Origin: Pezicula radicicola
Lineage: Eukaryota > Ascomycota > Leotiomycetes > Helotiales > Dermateaceae
Length of the DNA: 64,000 nt
Assembly: GCA_003008705.1 (NCBI GenBank)
Contig: PDUO01000004.1
Span: forward strand, 62,001-126,000
Reading direction: 5' to 3'
The translations under genes and the position numbers were made by a program. Below the pieces are notes generated by a model. The model ran no database searches, was not told the origin of the DNA, and worked only from the letters and a program-made list of their open reading frames with translations. Shown here one piece after another: positions 58,295 through 64,000 of this stretch (its first letter is position 1; the number at the start of each line of letters is the position of its first letter).

Positions 58295-60158
58295 CTAGAT
58301 CTCTTCATCGTTTTCAGGAATCAACCTCTCCCGTTCAGTTTCGACCTCCTCGCTAAACTGTTTATCTGCCAAAGTCTTCCCTTTTCGCCACACAAACACC
58401 ACCAGCACTAGCCCAACAACAAATCCAGCCCCAGCTAGTATGATGTTTATGGGCGTGGGATTGCCATGAAATGGTCCAAGGGTAAGAGCATCTATTCCAT
58501 ACTGTGAAAAATTGATGATACCAGACAGACAGATAATCGTCCCATAGACTCTGCCGAAAGTCGCGAATCCGAAGACTTTGGCTGCGTAATCTCTATAATA
58601 TCATTGTTAATCGATAAAGATGTCCTGGTAACGGTAGATGGTAAGACTTACGACATAGCGGAATAATAAAGTGGCCGTAATAAAACAAATAGGCAGACGG
58701 TTGTATACCCAGCCCATACAAATGGAAGAGAATTGAGCACTCCAACCAAGGTAGTGAGGCTCACAATCACCGCGAGATATAACGGGACACTTACAGTATC
58801 CAAAAATAAGCCGATGAATGGCGTGCAGATAACACCACCGACAGGAAGGGCAACATCGAAAAAGTGGTTGATCTTCGCAGCCTCGGATTCCGAACCAAGC
58901 ATGTACTCGTATTGGGAGCGAATGGTAGAGATAAAATAATTCATGCGAATCATCTGTAAGACTGTGAGGAGAGTAATTAGGATAAACCAGGGCGAGAGCA
59001 TCTGTCTTTTCGCTGGCTGGCCATGAAGGACGCCCCAAACAGCACTCGTCGTCTTCCGTTCTTCCTCACGTTCAGCTCTCAACAGCCTTTGGTTTTTATC
59101 GCCCATGAGCTTGTCGAGTTTACGAATCTTGGATTGCCGACGATCTTCACGTTCACTCCGAATGCGTCGAACTTCTGCGCCGCTATCTATCTCATCATCG
59201 GACTCGTGAATGTCGCGTGTAGCATCCTGAGCCTTTTCCATCTTTCGTTCCAGCTGCGGAACAGTATCGTAGCTTTGGGAAGGCAATAGCGTGATTTGAA
59301 ATAGAAATATCAGGACTGGTACAATTGCGTATAAGAAGAAGAACTTGTCCGGTCCAAAGCGGTGGTGCGTAGCATCGTAGGCAAGTCGATAGAAAAGAAA
59401 CACAGCAGCCGATGCGTCAAACGAACCCGTTATGAGTGCCACAATGGTGCCGGAATATTTGGGGAAGGCGTTAGCCATTTGAAAAGAAGGGACGAAGATG
59501 AAGGTGCCACCTAGTGCCAGGAAGAAACTACCGATCAAGTAGCCATCAAATTCTGGCAGCGCAAAGGCGTACGCCATGAGGATAGTGCCGATAGCGAGGC
59601 AGATACTACCAGTGATTCCACACACGCGAGGACCATAACGATCTAGTATAGCTCCCACGGGCAATGCAGAGATATTTGTAGTGATCGCAGCTACGATGAA
59701 AAAGAAGTTCAATCTTTGACGTCTACGGTTATTCAAGCCCGAAGCTATTAAGGGTAGGTTACGTTACCTCATATCCTGTTCTCGGCAAACATTTACATGT
59801 TGCCGCAGTTCCTCATCTGTGCATGAATCTCGATAAACCCCCTCTGCGATTAATACAGGCTTGATGGCAGCGAAACCGAAGACAATCCCCGAAGCAACCC
59901 AGCAGGCGAGGACAGTAATAACGACTTGGGCTGTATTTTGTAAGTGAGATGCTCTAAATTGAGTTTAGGGTTCTGACCTGCTCGTTTTGCTGGTGAAACT
60001 TTGAAGGCAGCGAGTTTACCTGTATGGTCTTCATGATGTCGTGATGGATAGACGTCATAGCTCAATACCCGTCGAATAGGCTTGGAAGCTTCTGAATCGT
60101 CTGATAGTCGTTGGCGATCCACGCCATCGAGAGAAGAAACATGTTGTGCAAGAGACAT
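58295..60158 (-). CDS. MFS transporter, FMP42/LAT3-like
   Basis: Four exons on the minus strand: 60158-59978, 59930-59768, 59713-58652 and 58592-58295 (introns 47, 54 and 59 bases), giving 567 residues. The N-terminal 65 residues are hydrophilic, followed by about twelve transmembrane helices. GAILDRYGPRVCGITGSICL matches the loop 2-3 MFS motif. A long charged central loop (about residues 260-340, with SEREDRRQSKIRKLDKLMGD) and a C-terminal acidic tail ending ENDEEI are present. The pattern resembles yeast Fmp42 and animal LAT3/SLC43 amino-acid facilitators; that assignment is by overall impression. Cysteines near CTDEELRQHVNVC in the first external loop support the family. Substrate unknown, possibly neutral amino acids. 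Intact. Confidence 0.8.
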
Positions 60159-61370
60159 TGCGATTTGTGATGTTCAAGTCTCCTACAAAACCACCGGCGA
60201 GGAAATTTAAGTTAGAATAAAGGAGCTGTCGAAGCTTACAGGTCTGATTCTTCAGTATTAGAAAATGGATAGTAGATTAGCTCGAAGTAAGTTATTATTC
60301 TCCCTAGGATTCCCCTCCTCTTGACGATTACTGCAGTCGCGACTCTACCGACTCTTCATAACATAAGTAATCTGGCAAGGTTTCTGAGTAATGAGATTCC
60401 TTGTGAGGAAATCGAGGATACAGAGAAGTACCTTTCATATTGGTTAGTGTTCTGGCACAGAAGATTCAAGAAGACTCCGGACATAGCTCTCCGCCCACAT
60501 AAATCGTATTCTCCTACTGGTCACAACCCCCTGATCCCTACCCGCCTCTAAACCCAAAATAGGAGGACAACCCTTGTCCGATGCTGATAACCGAATATCA
60601 TCAGTACCACGTCATTGCAGTTCACAAGCTGGAAGCATTACAGACACATCTCTCAAAGACCTGTGCTTCCCACGGTATTTCCCATAAACTTCATGCTCCA
60701 TATCTACAACTCTTGACCAATGATCTAAAGAGGATATCCCGGGTTACCGCCCACCTTGAAGTAGCTATTCCCGAATCCTGATTGATCAACTCAAAACTCC
60801 AACACAACACAATAGTCGAATGGACAGCAACAAGAGGGATACTATTAACTATGAAGTTTAAAGTTTGTCTATATTGGGATTTCAATTTCAATTTCAATTT
60901 CAAATACAGATAGTATAAATAATCTTTTCTGGTCTGTTTCTTTGCATTTGTAGAGTTCCATACAAGAGACTCGTGGAATATAGAGACCGTGTTGTTCCGT
61001 AGATTTAGGTAGAACTTCACAGATCATTCTACTACCTAGAACTAAACTAATAAGGCTCAAATCGGTGTCTACAGGTGAAATATAATAGATGGGCATGCAG
61101 AATTTCTTAGGATTCGAGTTAAACAATAAGGATTTTTTTTAGGGCACTTATAAGGGACATAAAGATCATATTAGAATACTTTCATAACTTTGTCAATAGT
61201 ACGTCCGCTTTTGAAACGGATATGATATTTTGGCAGGTATTCTCAAATGCTAGAAGTGTGCATTGCAGATTATGTACAGCAAAGTATATATACATCAGAA
61301 TTGACAGCAATCGTTTCTTAAGAACAGCATCTGCGACCAAGTATAGACAGATCCTCTAGAGACAAACTTC
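60159..61370. other. Intergenic region, no gene supported
   Basis: The frames at 60321-60781 lack an ATG or a domain. The stretch next to 60158 is the transporter's promoter. Includes the microsatellite at 60880-60903. Confidence 0.5.
60880..60903 (+). repeat. TTTCAA microsatellite
   Basis: Four tandem copies of TTTCAA. Confidence 0.75.
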
Positions 61371-62269
61371 TTAAACAACCTTAAGAGTATACTGAGAGGT
61401 AGTGAAAACAGCATTCTCACCTAAAAACCACTCGTTAGCAAACCACCTCAAAAATATTTTTTTTATTAAAAAAGGAAAAACCAAGAAGAAAAAGAAGGGG
61501 AAGAATACATACCAGAGAAAGGTTCAGTTCCAGCTTGTAAAGAAGTAACAACAGCACTAGTAGAAACACCCTGGCTAGAAGTCAAATAGTTAAAAAAGAG
61601 CTTAAGATCCATATCGACATTTCCGATGTTGCTAGGAGCGACGAAAGAGAATACAGTAGTATCTCCATTAGGACCCTTGAAGAGCTTCCAGTTAACACCA
61701 GCAATGGTGACGGTAGCTAGAGGAGTGGTTCCTGTTGAGGAGATTGGTGCAGCACCACCGTATGATCCGACCCAGATCATGATCTCGTACTGGTTTGCGG
61801 CGCCGACGGATGGTGCGAGCCATAGATCGTAGGAGACGTCGGAGATCATGTTAGTGTAGCCGGAGTATCTGTTGCTAATTGTTAGTACATGGTTTGTGTA
61901 TGATTAAGAGAAGAATATATACCTCCAGACCCAAGTAGATGGAATAGAGCTGATGGCGGAGAGCTTCTTGTTTATACTCTCAAGCGCAACGTTGGAGTAG
62001 GACTTAACCTGACCAGCTCCACCTTCCCAAGTCCAGGTAGTAGACCAAGCGAAGGAGAGGGCACTGCTAACAGAGTTGAAAGTAGTGCATTGTGATCCGG
62101 AGGAAGCTGTTCCAGCTCCCCAGTTGTTGTGATAGACAGTGTAGCCTGCGGTTGCGACGGTACCCCAGTTTCCACACATGGTAGTTGCACGCTTCTCAAT
62201 GGTTGGAGTTGGAGAAGCAATTGCTGTTACAGCTAGCATGGCTGAGATGAGGGATGTAGTAAACTTCAT
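61371..62269 (-). CDS. Secreted GH12 endoglucanase / xyloglucanase
   Basis: Three exons on the minus strand: 62269-61923, 61868-61513 and 61420-61371 (introns 54 and 92 bases), giving 250 residues, typical for GH12. A signal peptide of about 18 residues is followed by a KR processing site. The GH12 beta-jelly-roll is recognised from YTVYHNNWGAG, STTWTWEGG, VWRYSGYTNMISDVSYDLWL, NQYEIMIWVGSYG (nucleophile Glu) and GTEPFSG (acid/base Glu). The short last exon supplies the final strand (FTTSQYTLKVV). The enzyme hydrolyses beta-1,4-glucan or xyloglucan in plant walls. In Botrytis and Phytophthora, GH12 proteins are also known to trigger plant cell death; whether this one does cannot be seen here. 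A TATA box lies about 140 bases upstream. Confidence 0.94.
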
Positions 62270-62405
62270 GGTGATTATTATGGCCCGGTAGTATTCGGGA
62301 TTTGCGATTAACGAATGAATGTGAAGTTTGAACTTTGAAAAACGAGGGTATGCAACTAAAGAGCGGCTGCAGAGAGAAAAATTACCTGAAGGAAGAGGAG
62401 AAGTC

Positions 62406-62414
62406 TTTATATAA
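62406..62414 (-). promoter_or_regulatory. TATA box of the GH12 gene
   Basis: TTTATATAA on the minus strand, about 140 bases before the start codon. Confidence 0.5.
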
Positions 62415-63292
62415 ACTTACTAGAATGATCACCATGGAGTCGAACCTTCTCCCGCCTCCTCCGGTGTCTTCTTTCAGACTACCTTTTCTAGGCCTGGCCC
62501 CTTAATTAAGGTTGAACTTTAGGTTGAGATCCTGCACTCTATCGTTTTCTTATTTCGATCCGTATCTCGGTTCGATATGCCGAATTGATGCCTGTGGCAG
62601 TGTGGTGACCGAATTGTCGGCTTGGAACGTGCTAGTGGGTTTCACACAAAGTAATTCATTAAAGTTGAATTCCGCCAATCAACAAACACGAAAATACTCG
62701 ACCTTCACGAAAAAAATACTTCATGACTTAAAGCAAGTCGGCTGGCTTTACTTCGTACAGAAATACAGATTGAGCGTCAAAGCATTGCCAATTAATTCTA
62801 TACTGTAAGCTATCGATCCTAAGTGGAATCCTCCCAATTAATAGTACGAGAGGAGAGATCTCTTGGCGGCCTTTGCGAACGGAAAATTTGCGGTCTTACG
62901 GAGTATCTCCTCTCTTTATAATTTATACTTTTTGTACACGAGCTTAGCCGAACCTCTTTCCTATATGGAACTTAGAAGCGTTTAAAGATACAATTTATAT
63001 ACAGTATTCTTGAAGCCGGATGCAATGTTTGAAAATGGGAAAGTGATCTATGGCAAAGTATAACTGATTTAGTCCTAATCTGAAGCTTGTTTTCTCCAAA
63101 TTGATTCAGGTTACTCACTTGACTTGAGAAACTTGCAAAAAGATCGTACAAACTACTTACAAATAAATATCTACAACAATACACTTGGTGCTTACTCAAC
63201 TTCTCCATTCCACTCCTCTCCAGTCTGACAAAGTTAGTAAATACGGCACGTGATCCAACTCAAGCAACTCCCGTCACTTTAAGCGAGCGAGC

Positions 63293-63352
63293 ATCTCGGC
63301 GAGATTCAGGGGTCAGCGGCGATGATCTCGCTGACGAGGCGACGACGAGATC
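63293..63352. promoter_or_regulatory. Inverted-repeat cluster of ATCTCG/CGAGAT half-sites
   Basis: ATCTCGGCGAGAT (63293-63305) is a perfect odd-length palindrome. GATCTCG at 63324-63330 pairs with CGAGATC at 63346-63352. Four half-sites fall within 60 bases, about 305-365 bases upstream of the epimerase-like start codon, in a local GC-rich island. It could be an operator for a dimeric regulator. Confidence 0.45.
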
Positions 63353-63657
63353 ACTTCGCAGCATTCGAACACTTCAACGCCGCAGGTTACCTGTTCCTCC
63401 CTACTTCAATGCTACAGTCAGCTTAGAAATCCATAGATTGGTAATTGAAGAAAGTTGCGAAATGAACAATATAAAAAGGATGGATGGGTTTCGCTGTTCA
63501 AGAATCTCACACAGTCACTCAGAACCCAAAGACCAAAACAAAACAAATCATTCATCTCAATCTTCAACTCAACAAATCTCCCAGCCAACTCCAAATCCTC
63601 CAACATTTATTTCACCTCACACACAACAACACAAAAACACACAGAACACTAAACAAA

Positions 63658-64000
63658 ATGTCTTCCCCAAGAATCTTCATCACTGGAGTAAGCGGCTACA
63701 TAGGCGGCCACACCCTCCTCCGTCTCATCACCAAACACGCCAACTGGACCATCGCAGTCCTAGTCCGGGACACAGAGCAGAAATCCAGAATCCAATCCCT
63801 CTTTCCCTCCATCGAAGTAGTAGTCGGTACACTCGATGATTCAGAACTCATGGTCTCTGAAGGTTCAAAGGCAGATGTTGTTTTGCGTAAGTTATCTTTT
63901 ATCGTTCTACATTTAGAAGTATAATGGTCCTGATATTGTGGGATATAGAAACAGCATCAGCAGATCACATCCCAGGAGTCCTTGCACTTATCAAGGGACT
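63658..64000 (+). CDS. NAD(P)-binding epimerase / NmrA-like protein, partial at window end
   Basis: Exon 1 is 63658-63886. The intron 63887-63948 (GTAAGT..ATAG) is followed by exon 2, which runs off the window. The 93 or so visible residues begin with MSSPRIFITGVSGYIGGHTL, containing the Rossmann GxxGxxG motif. Then come a second strand ending in LVRD (NADP-type discrimination region) and EVVVGTLDDSEL, then after splicing VVLQTASADHIPGVLALIKG. This matches atypical short-chain dehydrogenases of the NAD-dependent epimerase/NmrA group. Substrate unknown. The start is preceded by an A/C-rich leader ending AACAAAATG. Confidence 0.85.

Larger units (their letters stand above)
62270..63657. other. 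Divergent promoter region of the GH12 and epimerase-like genes
   Basis: Both flanking genes start from here in opposite directions. There is no supported gene inside. Notable elements are a CACGTG E-box at 63247-63252, a CGAGAT half-site cluster at 63293-63352, a dispersed-repeat trace at 63105-63130, and TACWGTA sites at 62801 and 63000. Confidence 0.55.

Noticed and set aside
58733..59289. Plus-strand frames antisense to the MFS transporter
   Set aside because: They are shadows of the minus-strand coding sequence.
60321..60781. Plus-strand open frames upstream of the MFS gene
   Set aside because: No start codon for the first, no domain in either, and no splice pair joining them.

Overview
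The window looks like nuclear chromosomal DNA from a filamentous ascomycete. Genes are split by short introns (43 to 109 bases) with GTRNGT-like donors and CTAAC/CTGAC-like branch points. Intergenic DNA is AT-rich. The secreted plant-wall enzymes (GH28, GH12, AA9-CBM1) suggest a plant-associated or necrotrophic fungus, most likely a Leotiomycete such as Botrytis, Sclerotinia or Monilinia. The genus is an inference, not read from a marker. All gene models were spliced by hand from the sequence, and reading-frame phase was checked at every junction.

0-23 kb: mitochondrial FAD glycerol-3-phosphate dehydrogenase (GUT2), a GT32/OCH1-like Golgi glycosyltransferase, a C2H2 protein with about 14 tandem fingers, a small secreted cysteine-free protein, a secreted GMC oxidoreductase, and a tail-anchored protein of unknown function. 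Two long AT-rich gene-empty stretches (16.8-19.4 and 20.6-23.5 kb) lie around the last of these.

23.5-34.8 kb is the most interesting block. It holds a Zn2Cys6 regulator, a urea-carboxylase-like multidomain gene (biotin carboxylase, AHS2/PxpC, AHS1/PxpB, biotinyl), a DUR3-type sodium:solute symporter, and a LamB/YcsF (PxpA) protein. This resembles a eukaryotic catabolic cluster joining a PxpABC-type amide hydrolase to a biotin carboxylase and an uptake system. The multidomain gene is a pseudogene here: at least six frameshifts, five in-frame stops and a gap in the biotinyl domain. The regulator, transporter and PxpA gene are all open.

35-42 kb: a diverged direct duplication of a Cys-rich zinc-finger-like locus, one copy apparently interrupted by a segment carrying a small mitochondrial-type gene, followed by a lysine-rich probable nuclear protein. 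44-62 kb: GH28 polygalacturonase, a four-exon acyl-carrier-protein-like gene whose phosphopantetheine serine is replaced, a membrane-anchored AA11-like LPMO, a GT2 hyaluronan/chitin-synthase-like enzyme, AA9-CBM1 LPMO, a 3' remnant of NAD+ synthetase, an FMP42/LAT3-like MFS transporter, and a GH12 endoglucanase. The window ends inside an NAD(P)-binding epimerase/NmrA-like gene.

Three signals are not explained by genes. A degenerate 17-18 base repeat (core TAACTCacTTGATTTA) is dispersed at six or more sites. The palindromic 7-mer TACWGTA is enriched and clustered in intergenic DNA. Several genes switch on the sense strand from A+C-rich to G+T-rich partway through. No tRNA, rRNA, intact transposon or CRISPR array was recognised.
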